DNA of 61,631 bases from Alphaproteobacteria bacterium HGW-Alphaproteobacteria-1 (GCA_002842985.1 PHEQ01000017.1:38984-100614), one strand, 5' to 3'; shown: positions 9,056 to 18,034, counted from the stretch's first letter. The notes: generated by a model not told the origin, from the letters alone. Program-made: numbers and translations.

Positions 9056-10183
9056 ATGCCCGCCCTTCTCGACCATGTCGATCCCGACGGCCTTCTGGAA
9101 TATTCGGTGGTCTTCACCGACCGGTCGCTCAACCACATGTCGGCCTCGTTTCAGGAGGTCATGCGCGACATCTCGGCGATGCTGAAAGAGGTCTACAAGG
9201 CCGACGCCGTGGCCGTGATCCCCGGTGGCGGCACATACGCGATGGAGGCGGTGGCGCGGCAGTTCGGGCGCGGCTCGCATGCGCTCATCGTGCGCAACGG
9301 CTGGTTTTCCTTCCGCTGGAGCCAGATTTTCGATGCAGGCCAGTTCACATCCGACACCACCGTCTGCATGGCACGACAGACCGGCAACGGTGCCACCACG
9401 CCCTTTGCCCCCGCCCCCATCGAGGAGGTCACGGCCAAAATCCGCGAGGTGAAACCGGACGTGGTCTTTGCCCCTCATGTGGAAACCTCCGCCGGGCTGA
9501 TTCTGCCCGATGACTACGTGACGGCGCTCTCGGAGGCCGCGCATGAGGTGGGTGCGCTGATGGTGCTCGATTGCATCGCGTCGGGCTGCGCCTGGATCGA
9601 CATGCAGGCCACCGGCGTCGATGTGCTGATTTCCGCGCCGCAAAAGGGCTGGTCGGCCTCGCCCTCGGCCGGTCTGGTGATGCTCTCGGCGCGTGCGGTG
9701 GCGCGGCTGGAGGAAACCACATCGGACAGTTTCGCGCTCGACCTCAGGAAATGGCGCGCGATCATGCAGACCTATGAGAACGGCGGCCACGCCTATCACG
9801 CGACCATGCCGACCGACGCGCTGCGCGCCTTCCGCGACACGATGGTCGAGACGCGCGATTACGGTTTCGAGCGGCTGCGCGATGCACAGTGGGAGCTGGG
9901 CAACGGCGTGCGCGCGATGCTGGCCGCGCGCGGCGTGACCTCGGTCGCCGCCGAGGGCTTTGGCGCGCCGGGCGTGGTGGTCAGCCACACGGACGATCCC
10001 GACATCCAGAACGGCAAGAAATTCGCCGCCGAAGGGATGCAGATCGCGGCGGGCGTGCCCTTGCAGGTGGGCGAGCCCGAGGGTTTCCGCACCTTCCGGC
10101 TGGGCCTGTTCGGTCTGGACAAGCTTTATGATGTGCAGGGTGCGCTCCGGCGGCTGGAGACGGTGCTTGACCGGGTGTTGTGA
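9056..10183 (+). CDS. Class V aminotransferase (alanine-glyoxylate aminotransferase-like)
   Basis: The 375-residue PLP enzyme of fold type I, class V, has the glycine loop VIPGGGTYAMEAVARQFG, an Asp in VLDCIASGCAWIDMQA and the Schiff-base Lys in SAPQKGWSASPSAGLVML. It resembles the serine/alanine-glyoxylate aminotransferase branch, but the substrate is not clear. It is not BhcA of the beta-hydroxyaspartate cycle, whose N-terminus differs. A clear AGGAGA site precedes the ATG at 9056; the open frame continues upstream to 8969 without similarity. Confidence 0.8.
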   Translation: MPALLDHVDPDGLLEYSVVFTDRSLNHMSASFQEVMRDISAMLKEVYKADAVAVIPGGGTYAMEAVARQFGRGSHALIVRNGWFSFRWSQIFDAGQFTSDTTVCMARQTGNGATTPFAPAPIEEVTAKIREVKPDVVFAPHVETSAGLILPDDYVTALSEAAHEVGALMVLDCIASGCAWIDMQATGVDVLISAPQKGWSASPSAGLVMLSARAVARLEETTSDSFALDLRKWRAIMQTYENGGHAYHATMPTDALRAFRDTMVETRDYGFERLRDAQWELGNGVRAMLAARGVTSVAAEGFGAPGVVVSHTDDPDIQNGKKFAAEGMQIAAGVPLQVGEPEGFRTFRLGLFGLDKLYDVQGALRRLETVLDRVL

Positions 10184-10329
10184 GCGCGGCCACAGAACGC
10201 GACCGGCCTTTTTCAGCCATTGAAGCCGCCGCTCGATCGCCCGACCGCGGGTGGGCGCTCTGACCGTGGTGGATGGCACTTTATGGTGTCAAATGCTTGA
10301 ACGGTTGCTCGTGTCGCAAGGTCGAAAAA

Positions 10330-10356
10330 GCGCCCGCCCGGGGGGCGGTCGGGCGC
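10330..10356 (-). terminator. Intrinsic terminator after the ubiH-like gene
   Basis: GCGCCCG (10330-10336) pairs with CGGGCGC (10350-10356), with extra GC pairs inside. On the minus strand the stem is followed by CTTTTTC, the expected U-rich tail. It lies about 80 bp past the end of the UbiH-like gene. The rest of the 254-bp gap to the class V aminotransferase holds nothing else I can identify. Confidence 0.65.
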
Positions 10357-10437
10357 TCGCGCGGCGGCGTGCAAGCACGCCTTTAATCCGCGCGAAGGCA
10401 AAGTTCTAACGTCCGCTGACCACCAGACCCGCCCGCC

Positions 10438-11640
10438 TCACCCCCGCGCGCCAAGCCCCATCTGCATCAGCGTCTTGCGCACCGGAGCCAATGAATAAAG
10501 CGCGTTGAGCGCGCTGGCGCGCGCATCGCGCAAGGGCGGGGCCGCAAGCATCGAGGCGCGATTGAGCAGGTCGATCCCGGCTACCCGTGCGCGCACCTCG
10601 ATATGCCTGCGCCGGTGGTAGGTCTCGAGCATGGTGCGCTCGCCCAGCCGGTCGGGCGCGGCAATGGCCAGATCGGCCAGCACGCGCATGTCGGCAAGGC
10701 TCATGTTCAGCCCCTGCGCCCCGATGGGTGGCACCACATGCGCGGCCTCGGCCACCAGTGCCACGCGCTCGGCATACATGCGGTCGGCGATCTGGCTGAT
10801 GATCGGCCAGACCGTGCGCCGCGAGGCCAGCGAGAGCGGGCCCAGGATGCGGCAGGAGCGCGTATTCATCGCCTCCTCGAACGCCGCCACCGGCAGGGCG
10901 GCCAGCCGCGCCGCCTCTGGCCCCTCCTCCATCCAGACCACCGCCGAAGAGGGCCGCCCCTCATGATCGGGCAGCGGCACAAGGGTGAACGGCCCGCCGG
11001 AGCGGTGGATCTCGGTCGAGACATTGTCATGCGGGATCGGATGGGTGACAGCAAAGGCCAGCGCCTTTTGTCCGTAGCGCGTGGTTTTCACGGCAACACC
11101 CGCCGCCTCGCGGATGGGCGAATTGCGTCCGTCGGCGGCGATCACCAGCCGCGCACGCACGCGGCTGCCATCGCTGAGCCCCACGCGCGCCTCAGCCTCG
11201 CGGGTGAACAGCGAGGTGGTCGCGGTACCGGGGCGGAAGGTGACATTTTCCAGCCCCTCCAGATGCGCCACCATCTCGCGCCGCAAGAGCCAGTTGGGCA
11301 GGTTCCAGCCGAACGGCCGGTCGGAAATCTCCGAGGCGTCGAAATCCTTCACGATTCGCGGTTCGGGCACCTCGCCACCGGCATCGATGACGCGCATGAT
11401 CCGCAACGGCGCGGCATGGGGTTCCAGCCGTTCCCACAGACCTGCCCGCTCCAACAGTGCCTGCGAGGGTTGCAAGAAGGCCGTGGTGCGCAAGTCCGAT
11501 CCTTCGGCGTCGCGCGCGGTGACGGGCGGCGCGGGATCGACGCAGAGCACCGAGAACCCCGCGCGCCCGAATAGCGCTGCGGCGGTCAGTCCGGCAACGC
11601 CCCCACCCGAAACGACGATATCGACACGCTCAGCCATCAT
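10438..11640 (-). CDS. UbiH/UbiF/VisC/COQ6-family FAD-dependent hydroxylase
   Basis: The 400-residue flavoprotein monooxygenase opens with the dinucleotide motif DIVVSGGGVAGLTAAALFGRAGF. It continues with the DG motif region (LVIAADGRNSPIREAAGV) and the second FAD motif, seen here as VALVAEAAHVVPPIGAQGLNMSLADM, where the usual GDAAH reads AEAAH. It most likely hydroxylates the ubiquinone ring. Which ring position it acts on cannot be decided. Two adjacent ATGs at 11640 and 11637 are both possible starts. It follows a 66-residue membrane protein by 19 bp, probably in one transcript. Confidence 0.82.
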   Translation of the reverse strand: MMAERVDIVVSGGGVAGLTAAALFGRAGFSVLCVDPAPPVTARDAEGSDLRTTAFLQPSQALLERAGLWERLEPHAAPLRIMRVIDAGGEVPEPRIVKDFDASEISDRPFGWNLPNWLLRREMVAHLEGLENVTFRPGTATTSLFTREAEARVGLSDGSRVRARLVIAADGRNSPIREAAGVAVKTTRYGQKALAFAVTHPIPHDNVSTEIHRSGGPFTLVPLPDHEGRPSSAVVWMEEGPEAARLAALPVAAFEEAMNTRSCRILGPLSLASRRTVWPIISQIADRMYAERVALVAEAAHVVPPIGAQGLNMSLADMRVLADLAIAAPDRLGERTMLETYHRRRHIEVRARVAGIDLLNRASMLAAPPLRDARASALNALYSLAPVRKTLMQMGLGARG

Positions 11641-11659
11641 TTCCCGCCTTTCGCCCGCG

Positions 11660-11860
11660 CTAGCCGCGCGAAATCATCAGAAGCAACCCCCAGATCACCG
11701 GCACGAGGGCCAGCGCCGGGATATAAAGCCCCGGAATCCCCCAGAGCACAACGCTTGTCGCCCAGGCTGCGACAAAGACGGCCACGCTCAGCAGGATTTT
11801 CAGCACGGTGGCGGTCTCGCCCTCGGCAGGGGCATGGCCATGGGTGTCGGTCAGGCTCAT
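11660..11860 (-). CDS. Small two-helix membrane protein
   Basis: The 66-residue product has a short polar, His-rich N-terminus (MSLTDTHGHAPAEGE) and two hydrophobic helices (ILLSVAVFVAAWATSVVLW and LYIPALALVPVIWGLLLMI). A GGAA-type site precedes the ATG. I do not recognise a named family. Its position directly upstream of the UbiH-like gene suggests co-expression. Function unknown. Confidence 0.65.
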   Translation of the reverse strand: MSLTDTHGHAPAEGETATVLKILLSVAVFVAAWATSVVLWGIPGLYIPALALVPVIWGLLLMISRG

Positions 11861-11952
11861 CGGGTGTTCCTTTCACAAAAGCTGAGAATAGAACTCAGAT
11901 ATGGCGCACGAACCCACCCTTCAAAGGGACGTCTCGCCGCAGGTGCGCTGCC

Positions 11953-12597
11953 TCAGACCAGCCGCCCGAGGAACCCGCCCAGATCATCCGTGTGGTGGTG
12001 GATATGCGCCGCCCTGACCGGTGCGGGCGCGACATGGACGGTGCGCATCCCCATGGCGTGCGGGGCTTCGAGGTTGCGCGGATCGTCCTCGAACATCGCG
12101 GAACTCCCCGCCGCCGATCCGTCGCGCTCGAGCACGGCGGCAAAGGCCCCGGCCTCGGGCTTGGGGCGAAATCCCGCGTGCTCCACGCCGTAGATCGCAT
12201 CGAACACACCCGCAAGGCCGCGCGCCGCGACCACCCGACCGGCATAGTCGCCCGAACCGTTGGTATAGACGATCCGCCGCCCCGGCAGCCGCGCAATGGC
12301 CGCGCGCAAATCCGGATCGGGCACGAGGTGATCGAGCGAAATATCATGCACGGCTTGCAGATAGGGGCCGGGATCGAGATCGTGGCAGCGCATCAGACCG
12401 GCCAGCGTCGTGCCATGCTCGCGCCAATAGTCATGGCGGATGCGGTCCGCCTCGGCGGCGCTCACCTTGAGGAAATCGCGCACGAACGCCGTCATCCGCA
12501 CCTCGATCTGGTCGAACAGGCGTGCGGCCGGCGGGTAGAGCGTGTTGTCGAGGTCAAACACCCATGTCGTGACATGGGCAAAATCCTGTTTTGCCAT
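11953..12597 (-). CDS. HAD-superfamily pyrimidine 5'-nucleotidase-like hydrolase
   Basis: The 214-residue HAD hydrolase has motif I WVFDLDNTLYP with the nucleophilic Asp, motif II IVYTNGSGDYA, the Lys in AGFRPKPEAGAF and motif IV AMFEDDPRNLEAP. DxDNTLYP plus TNG is typical of the SDT1/PHM8 pyrimidine nucleotidase group. It acts in the cytosol, probably on nucleotide monophosphates. The start at 12597 (MAKQDFAHVTTW) removes a long non-homologous extension. The gene is divergent from the SMR transporter. Confidence 0.85.
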   Translation of the reverse strand: MAKQDFAHVTTWVFDLDNTLYPPAARLFDQIEVRMTAFVRDFLKVSAAEADRIRHDYWREHGTTLAGLMRCHDLDPGPYLQAVHDISLDHLVPDPDLRAAIARLPGRRIVYTNGSGDYAGRVVAARGLAGVFDAIYGVEHAGFRPKPEAGAFAAVLERDGSAAGSSAMFEDDPRNLEAPHAMGMRTVHVAPAPVRAAHIHHHTDDLGGFLGRLV

Positions 12598-12702
12598 GGC
12601 ATCACCGTAGGCGACGGCGCGGGGGCATGCAATCGCTGCGGGCTGGACCGTGTGCCCGACTGCGCGTATCCGGGGAACATGGCACAAGCAACGGGGCGTC
12701 CG

Positions 12703-13041
12703 ATGAACATGCAGGTCTATCTTTTCCTCGCGCTGGCGATCCTGGCCGAGACGGCGGGCACGACCGCGCTTCAGGCCAGCCAGCAATTCACGCGGCTCTG
12801 GCCCTCGGTGATCGTGGTGGTGGCCTATGCGATCAGCTTCTACCTTCTGGCGCAGACGCTGCGCTACATGCCCGTGGGCGTGGTCTATGCCATCTGGTCG
12901 GGACTGGGCATCGTGTTCATCGCCGCCATCGGCTATGTGGTTTTCGGCCAGAAGCTCGATCTGCCGGCGGTGATCGGCACGGCGATGATCCTCGCGGGGA
13001 TCGTGGTGATCCAGCTTTTCTCGAAGGTGTCGCCGCATTGA
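12703..13041 (+). CDS. Small multidrug resistance (SMR/EmrE-type) transporter
   Basis: The 112-residue protein has four transmembrane helices. The conserved membrane Glu of the SMR family is in LALAILAETAGTTALQAS (residue 16). The dimer-interface motifs follow as SFYLLAQTLRYMPVGVVYAIWSGLGIVFIAAIGY. It exchanges protons for cationic drugs or quaternary compounds as an antiparallel dimer. It is a single gene, not one of a pair. An in-frame ATG at 12679 would add MAQATGRP and cannot be excluded. Confidence 0.85.
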   Translation: MNMQVYLFLALAILAETAGTTALQASQQFTRLWPSVIVVVAYAISFYLLAQTLRYMPVGVVYAIWSGLGIVFIAAIGYVVFGQKLDLPAVIGTAMILAGIVVIQLFSKVSPH

Positions 13042-13112
13042 GCGGCGAAAACGGCTGGAAAAGCGCGGCCTCTCCCGTTATCCCCTCGCCACCACCCGAC
13101 CGGAGAGGCGCG

Positions 13113-13526
13113 ATGCCCGAGACCATCACCGAACGCTGCGAGGCCAAGGGCCTGCGCATGACCGGGCAGCGGCGAACCATCGCCGAGGTACTGGAAGAGG
13201 CCGACGATCACCCGGATGTCGAGGCATTGCACGCCCGCGCCGCCGCGCGCGATGCGCGCATCTCGATCGCCACGGTCTATCGCACGGTCAAGCTCTTCGA
13301 GGAGGCGGGGATACTCGACAAGCTTGAATTCGGTGACGGGCGCGCACGCTACGAGGATGCCGAGCGCGAGCATCACGACCACCTCATCGACATGCAATCG
13401 GGCGCGGTAATCGAATTCGTCGATCCCGAGATCGAGGCGCTTCAGGAGAAGATCGCCGAGAAGCTGGGCTATCGGCTGGTGGGGCACCGGCTGGAGCTTT
13501 ACGGTGTGCCCCGACGGAAGGCTTGA
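13113..13526 (+). CDS. Fur-family regulator (Fur/Mur type)
   Basis: The 137-residue protein has the Fur winged helix (GLRMTGQRRTIAEVLEEADDHPDVEALHARA and ISIATVYRTVKLFEEAGIL) and the metal-sensing HHDHLID segment. The C-terminal CxxC zinc motifs of classical Fur are absent, as is common for the alphaproteobacterial manganese-responsive Mur/Fur. GGAGAGG precedes the start. It stops 4 bp before a cation diffusion facilitator, so regulator and transporter are probably co-transcribed. This suggests manganese or iron homeostasis. Confidence 0.88.
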   Translation: MPETITERCEAKGLRMTGQRRTIAEVLEEADDHPDVEALHARAAARDARISIATVYRTVKLFEEAGILDKLEFGDGRARYEDAEREHHDHLIDMQSGAVIEFVDPEIEALQEKIAEKLGYRLVGHRLELYGVPRRKA

Positions 13527-13530
13527 ATCC

Positions 13531-14427
13531 ATGAACAGGGTGATGCGGCTGGCCATCGGCTCGGTGCTGGTGGGGCTTTTCGTGATGGCACTCAAGCTGG
13601 CGGCTTGGCAGGTCACGGGCTCGCTCGCGCTCATGTCCGACGCGCTGGAAAGCCTTGTGAATCTCGCCACGGCGCTGGCGGTGATCGTGGCGCTGAAGGT
13701 GGCAAAACGCCCGGCGGACGACAACCACCCATACGGCCACCACAAGGCGGAATTCTTCTCGGCGGTGCTTGAGGGCGTGCTCATCGTGCTGGCCGCGCTT
13801 TTCATCCTGCGTGAAGCCTGGGACGGATTGTTCGCGCCCCGCGCCATGGATGCGCCGATGCTTGGCATGACGATCAGCGCGGTTGCGGGCGCGATCAACG
13901 GGGTCTGGGCCTGGTTGCTGATCCGCGACGGACGGCGCCACCGTTCTCCGGCGCTGGTGGCCGATGGCAAACACTTGATGACCGACGTGATTTCGTCGGT
14001 GGGGGTGCTGATCGGGGTGGCACTGGCGGTGCTCACCGGCTGGTGGGTGCTTGATCCGGCGATGGCGGTGCTGGTCGCGCTCAACATCCTGTGGTCAGGC
14101 TGGGGCGTGATCAAGGGGTCGCTCAGCGGGCTGATGGACGAGGCGGTATCGGACACCGAACAGGCCACCATCCGCGCGGTGATCGCCGACGCGGGGCGCG
14201 ATGGCGTGGCGCTCGAGGCGCACGACCTGCGCACGCGCCACGCAGGCCCCGTAACCTTCATCGACTTTCATCTTGTCGTGCCCGGCAAGACCTCGGTCGA
14301 GACGGCACACGCGATCTGCGACCGGATCGAGGCGGCGCTGCACGACGCCCTGCCCGATGCCCGCGTCACGATCCATGTGGAGCCGGAGCACAAGGCAAAG
14401 GATAGCGGCACCCTCAACCTGAGTTAA
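13531..14427 (+). CDS. Cation diffusion facilitator (CDF) family metal exporter
   Basis: The 298-residue protein has a six-helix CDF membrane domain and a C-terminal cytosolic ferredoxin-like domain (from about residue 200). By alignment in my head to YiiP, the first half of the transport site reads E-SLV-N (SDALESLVNLATA) instead of D/H-xxx-D. The second half is the usual H-xxx-D (GKHLMTDVISS). The HPYGHHKAEFF loop is present. It likely exports a divalent metal such as Mn, Fe or Zn. The start is at MNRVMRL, 4 bp after the fur-like stop; a longer frame from 13504 overlaps that gene. Confidence 0.85.
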   Translation: MNRVMRLAIGSVLVGLFVMALKLAAWQVTGSLALMSDALESLVNLATALAVIVALKVAKRPADDNHPYGHHKAEFFSAVLEGVLIVLAALFILREAWDGLFAPRAMDAPMLGMTISAVAGAINGVWAWLLIRDGRRHRSPALVADGKHLMTDVISSVGVLIGVALAVLTGWWVLDPAMAVLVALNILWSGWGVIKGSLSGLMDEAVSDTEQATIRAVIADAGRDGVALEAHDLRTRHAGPVTFIDFHLVVPGKTSVETAHAICDRIEAALHDALPDARVTIHVEPEHKAKDSGTLNLS

Positions 14428-14499
14428 GCGCACCTCCGGCCATTGATTTCCGCCCCGGTTTGCGTCAAACCCGCCCGAAAGCATCACCAAAGGCCCGCC

Positions 14500-15291
14500 A
14501 TGACACGTATCGACGCCAAATTCGCCGAGTTGCACGCCGCAGGTCGCAAGGCCTTTGTCTCCTACATCATGGCCGGGGATCCGGACATGGAGACCTCGCT
14601 TGCGGTGATGAAGGGACTGCCAGAGGCAGGGGTGGATGTGATCGAACTGGGCGTGCCCTTCACCGATCCGATGGCCGACGGGCCGACCATCCAGCTTGCC
14701 GGACAGCGCGCGCTGGCGGGCGGCATGACACTGACCAAGGCGCTTGCCATGGTGGCCGAGTTCCGCAAGGGCAACGACACGACGCCGATCGTGCTGATGG
14801 GCTATTACAACCCGATCTACAATCGCGGCGTGGCGCGGTTTCTCGATGATGCGAAAACGGCCGGTGTGGACGGGCTGATCGTGGTCGATCTGCCCCCCGA
14901 AGAGGATGAGGAACTGTGCCTGCCCGCGAACGCGGCGGGGCTCAACTTCATCCGTCTTGCCACACCCACCACCGATGACCGGCGCCTGCCCAAGGTGCTT
15001 CAGAATACCTCGGGCTTTGTCTATTACGTCTCGATCACCGGTATCACCGGCGCGGCGGCAGCCGAGGCGGCGGATGTGGCCCCCGAGGTCGCGCGCATCA
15101 AGGCGCAGACCGATCTGCCGGTGATCGTGGGCTTTGGCATCCGCACGCCCGAGACCGCCCAAACCATCGCCAGCGTCGCCGATGGCTGCGTCGTCGGCTC
15201 CGCCATCGTGAGCGAGATCGCCAAGGGGCGATCGGTCGCCGACGTGCTCGATTTCGTGCGGGGGCTGGCGGCGGGCGCGCACCGCGCCTGA
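14500..15291 (+). CDS. trpA: Tryptophan synthase alpha subunit
   Basis: The 263-residue TIM barrel converts indole-3-glycerol phosphate to indole and glyceraldehyde 3-phosphate. The catalytic Glu is in [20 protein letters not shown], which also holds the catalytic Asp. The phosphate-binding segments [13 protein letters not shown] and [10 protein letters not shown] are intact. trpB is not adjacent. The gene runs convergently into the DUF3445 gene with only 6 bp between stops. Confidence 0.95.
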   Translation: MTRIDAKFAELHAAGRKAFVSYIMAGDPDMETSLAVMKGLPEAGVDVIELGVPFTDPMADGPTIQLAGQRALAGGMTLTKALAMVAEFRKGNDTTPIVLMGYYNPIYNRGVARFLDDAKTAGVDGLIVVDLPPEEDEELCLPANAAGLNFIRLATPTTDDRRLPKVLQNTSGFVYYVSITGITGAAAAEAADVAPEVARIKAQTDLPVIVGFGIRTPETAQTIASVADGCVVGSAIVSEIAKGRSVADVLDFVRGLAAGAHRA

Positions 15292-15297
15292 GCGGGC

Positions 15298-16020
15298 TTA
15301 CCGCGCCATCACATAGGTGTGGATCGAGAACACGCAGGCCCGCGTCCCGGGCAGGCGCAGCACGCATTGCCGCTCGGACCGCAGATATGGCAGGCGCGCG
15401 CGGGCCGCCTCATCGACGTTTTCGCGCATCGGGTGGAACAGCGCCGGATCGCCATAGCCATGGGCATTGAACCGCCAGAGCGGGCGGCCCGGCTGCACCC
15501 CATCGAAAAACCGCTGCACGCGCGGCGCGATCTGCGGATAGTCGGGCACCGGCACATGGATTGCCAGAAGCGGGCGACCGATCTTCTCGGCCAGCCGCCA
15601 GCTCGCCGGAAAGCACAGCACGGCAGCGCTCAGCACATGCTCCTCGCCGCGTTTTTCCATGATGCAAAGATCTTCCTGAACCAGATGACCGAGGCTCAGC
15701 AGCGGATCAGCCCGGTCAATCGGCACGATGACACCATCGGGGCGCCGCACCTCTCTTGCGGAAATCTGGTAGCCGGTCCCATATTCTGCCAGCCAGTCCA
15801 GCACGAATTGCAAAAGCTCGTCCATCGCGGGCCCTGCGCCCTCGGTCACGGCCAGCACGTCGTCGCGCCGCTCGGCCAAAAGCCGCGCGCGCTCTGCCAT
15901 TTGCGGCGCGAACGCCTCATCGACCAACAGCCAGTCGGCCATGTCGAGCGGCGCAATCCCCGGAAGCGGGCGCAAGGCTGTCACATCATAAGGGGGCGCG
16001 GATTGCAGGATCGGGGTCAT
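15298..16020 (-). CDS. Heme-dependent oxidative N-demethylase family protein (DUF3445)
   Basis: The 240-residue protein matches the DUF3445 family, in which the studied member is the alpha subunit of a heme-dependent dimethylamine N-demethylase. Typical pieces are LGHLVQEDLCIMEKR, LCFPASWRLAEKIGRPLLAIHVPVP and the RSERQCVLRLPGTRACVFSIHTY end. It overlaps the upstream DUF6314 gene by four bases (ATGA), so the pair is coupled. The substrate is unproven, but N-methylated amines are a reasonable guess for a marine Roseobacter-type host. Confidence 0.8.
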   Translation of the reverse strand: MTPILQSAPPYDVTALRPLPGIAPLDMADWLLVDEAFAPQMAERARLLAERRDDVLAVTEGAGPAMDELLQFVLDWLAEYGTGYQISAREVRRPDGVIVPIDRADPLLSLGHLVQEDLCIMEKRGEEHVLSAAVLCFPASWRLAEKIGRPLLAIHVPVPDYPQIAPRVQRFFDGVQPGRPLWRFNAHGYGDPALFHPMRENVDEAARARLPYLRSERQCVLRLPGTRACVFSIHTYVMAR

Positions 16021-16418
16021 GGATCCTCTCGCCGATAGTCTGTCACCATCTCGTAGTCCTTTCGTGGACCCTTCACATGCCACACCACCCGGAAATCGGG
16101 CCATTGGCCGAAATCATAGTTGCCGTCATACTGATCCGGGTCGCACCAATGCGCCACCGCCCCGCCCTCGGGCGGGACCGCGTGAAACGGCCGCCCGTCC
16201 TCGAAGGCCACGCGTAACCCCGGCCCCCAGAGCGTGCGGCGCGCAACCTGCATCGGCGCATGGCCGGGCACGCGCATCTCACCCGTCTCCGCGCAGACAA
16301 GGCCCGCGTCGTCGCGCGTCCAGAGCGCGCGGCCCGTCACATGCGTCACGCGCCCGTCTGCTTCGGTCACACGGCGCTCGAACCGCCACGCGCCTTCGAA
16401 ATCCGCCAATTGCCGCAC
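16017..16418 (-). CDS. DUF6314 family protein
   Basis: The 133-residue small beta-rich protein (LADFEGAWRFERRVTEADGRVTHVTGRALW, WHVKGPRKDYEMVTDYRR) fits the DUF6314 family. It looks like a lipocalin-type fold built around the W-x-F/W motifs. It has no signal peptide. It is coupled to the DUF3445 gene by a 4-bp overlap and is divergent from purB across 76 bp. Function unknown. Confidence 0.7.
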   Translation of the reverse strand: MRQLADFEGAWRFERRVTEADGRVTHVTGRALWTRDDAGLVCAETGEMRVPGHAPMQVARRTLWGPGLRVAFEDGRPFHAVPPEGGAVAHWCDPDQYDGNYDFGQWPDFRVVWHVKGPRKDYEMVTDYRREDP

Positions 16419-16494
16419 GCACCCTCGCTGTCTTGCCGCGCCCCGCCTCTGCCACTAGAAGCGCATCAAATCCCATCCGCCAAAGGACGACAAG

Positions 16495-17802
16495 ATGATC
16501 CCGCGCTATTCCCGCCCCGAAATGGTCCAGATCTGGGAACCTTCCACGAAATTCCGCATCTGGTTCGAGATCGAGGCCCATGCCTGCGACGCCATGGCCG
16601 ATCTGGGCGTGATCCCGCGCGAAAATGCGCAAGCGGTCTGGAAAGCCAAAGACGTGGAATTCGACGTCGCCCGCATCGACGAGATCGAGGCCGAGACCAA
16701 ACACGACGTGATCGCCTTTCTCACCCATCTGGCCGAGCATGTGGGCAGCGACGAGGCGCGCTTCGTGCATCAGGGCATGACCTCCTCGGACGTGCTCGAC
16801 ACCTGTTTCAACGTGCAGCTCACCCGCGCCGCCGATATTCTCATCAAGGATACCGAGGCGCTTCTGGCCGCGCTCAAGCGCCGCGCGTTCGAGCACAAGG
16901 ACACGATCCGCATCGGGCGCAGCCACGGCATCCATGCCGAGCCCACCACGATGGGCCTGACCTTCGCGCGCTTTTACGCCGAGATGGATCGCAACCTCGC
17001 GCGCCTGCAAACCGCGCGCGCCGAGATCGCCACCGGCGCGATTTCCGGCGCTGTCGGCACCTTCGCCAATGTCGATCCAAGGGTCGAAGAGCATGTCTGC
17101 GCACAGCTGGACCTGAGCCCTGAGCCGATCAGCACGCAGGTCATCCCGCGCGACCGTCACGCGGCCTTTTTCGCCACGCTTGGCGTGGTGGCCAGTTCCA
17201 TCGAGAATATCGCCATCGAGATCCGCCACATGCAGCGCACCGAGGTGCTCGAGGGGGCGGAGTTTTTCTCGATGGGGCAAAAGGGCTCTTCGGCCATGCC
17301 GCACAAGAAGAACCCGGTCCTGACCGAAAACCTGACGGGCCTTGCGCGCATGGTCCGCTCGATGGTCATCCCCGCGATGGAAAACGTGGCGCTCTGGCAC
17401 GAGCGCGACATCTCGCATTCCTCGGTCGAGCGCATGATCGGCCCCGACGCCACGATCACCCTCGATTTCGCCCTTGCCCGCCTCACCGGCGTGATCGACA
17501 AGCTGCTGGTCTTCCCCGAGAACATGCTGGCCAACATGAACAAGTTCCCCGGCCTCGTCATGTCGCAGCGCGTGCTTCTGGCGCTCACGCAGGCAGGCGT
17601 CAGCCGCGAGGACGCCTACCGCCTCGTGCAGCGCAACGCGCTCAAGGTCTGGGAGACGGGGTGTGATTTCCGGACCGAACTCCTGAACGACCCGGAGGTT
17701 ATCGCCGCCCTCAGCCCCGCCGAAATTGATGAAAAATTCGACTTGGGCTATCACACCAAGCATGTCGATACGATCTTCGCGCGGGTTTTCGGCGAATCGT
17801 GA
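16495..17802 (+). CDS. purB: Adenylosuccinate lyase
   Basis: The 435-residue fumarase/aspartase-superfamily enzyme works twice in purine synthesis, on SAICAR and on adenylosuccinate, releasing fumarate. The superfamily signature GSSAMPHKKNP lies on the flexible loop. The catalytic His regions are TSSDVLDTCF and GRSHGIHAEPTTMGL. A short secreted peptide gene follows after 34 bp. Confidence 0.95.
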   Translation: MIPRYSRPEMVQIWEPSTKFRIWFEIEAHACDAMADLGVIPRENAQAVWKAKDVEFDVARIDEIEAETKHDVIAFLTHLAEHVGSDEARFVHQGMTSSDVLDTCFNVQLTRAADILIKDTEALLAALKRRAFEHKDTIRIGRSHGIHAEPTTMGLTFARFYAEMDRNLARLQTARAEIATGAISGAVGTFANVDPRVEEHVCAQLDLSPEPISTQVIPRDRHAAFFATLGVVASSIENIAIEIRHMQRTEVLEGAEFFSMGQKGSSAMPHKKNPVLTENLTGLARMVRSMVIPAMENVALWHERDISHSSVERMIGPDATITLDFALARLTGVIDKLLVFPENMLANMNKFPGLVMSQRVLLALTQAGVSREDAYRLVQRNALKVWETGCDFRTELLNDPEVIAALSPAEIDEKFDLGYHTKHVDTIFARVFGES

Positions 17803-17836
17803 TAGTGTGAAACCCTGTTCAACAGGGAGACAGATC

Positions 17837-18001
17837 ATGAAGCTGAAATTCGGACTTGCCGCCCTTGCCCTCGTGGCGCTGCCCTCGGTGGCGCTGGCCA
17901 CGGGTGGCTGCAACTACGGCAAAAGCAAGCAGGCGCTCTCCTGCGCCGAAGGCACCGCCTATGACAGCGCGACCCGGAGCTGCCTGCCGGTATCGAGCTG
18001 A
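17837..18001 (+). CDS. Small secreted cysteine-containing peptide
   Basis: The 54-residue product has a signal peptide (MKLKFGLAALALVALPSVALA) and a mature part of about 32 residues with three cysteines (GGCNYGKSKQ, LSCAEGTAYD, RSCLPVSS). A GGGAGAC site precedes the ATG, and a GC-rich hairpin terminator follows within 9 bp, so this is a genuine gene unit downstream of purB. Function unknown; possibly redox- or metal-related. Confidence 0.7.
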   Translation: MKLKFGLAALALVALPSVALATGGCNYGKSKQALSCAEGTAYDSATRSCLPVSS

Positions 18002-18009
18002 CACAAGAA

Positions 18010-18031
18010 GGGGCGGGATAATCCCCGCCCC
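18010..18031. terminator. Hairpin terminator after the small secreted peptide gene
   Basis: GGGGCGGG (18010-18017) pairs with CCCGCCCC (18024-18031) around a six-base loop. It sits 9 bp after the peptide stop and between convergent genes, so it may serve both. Confidence 0.7.
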
Positions 18032-18034
18032 CAT

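Noticed and set aside
9056..10183. The class V aminotransferase as BhcA of the beta-hydroxyaspartate cycle.
   Set aside because: Its N-terminal sequence does not match what I recall of BhcA, and it lies 8 kb from the bhcD-like gene.
16279..17913. A 544-codon open frame antisense to purB.
   Set aside because: Shadow of the codon bias of purB; no domain is recognisable.
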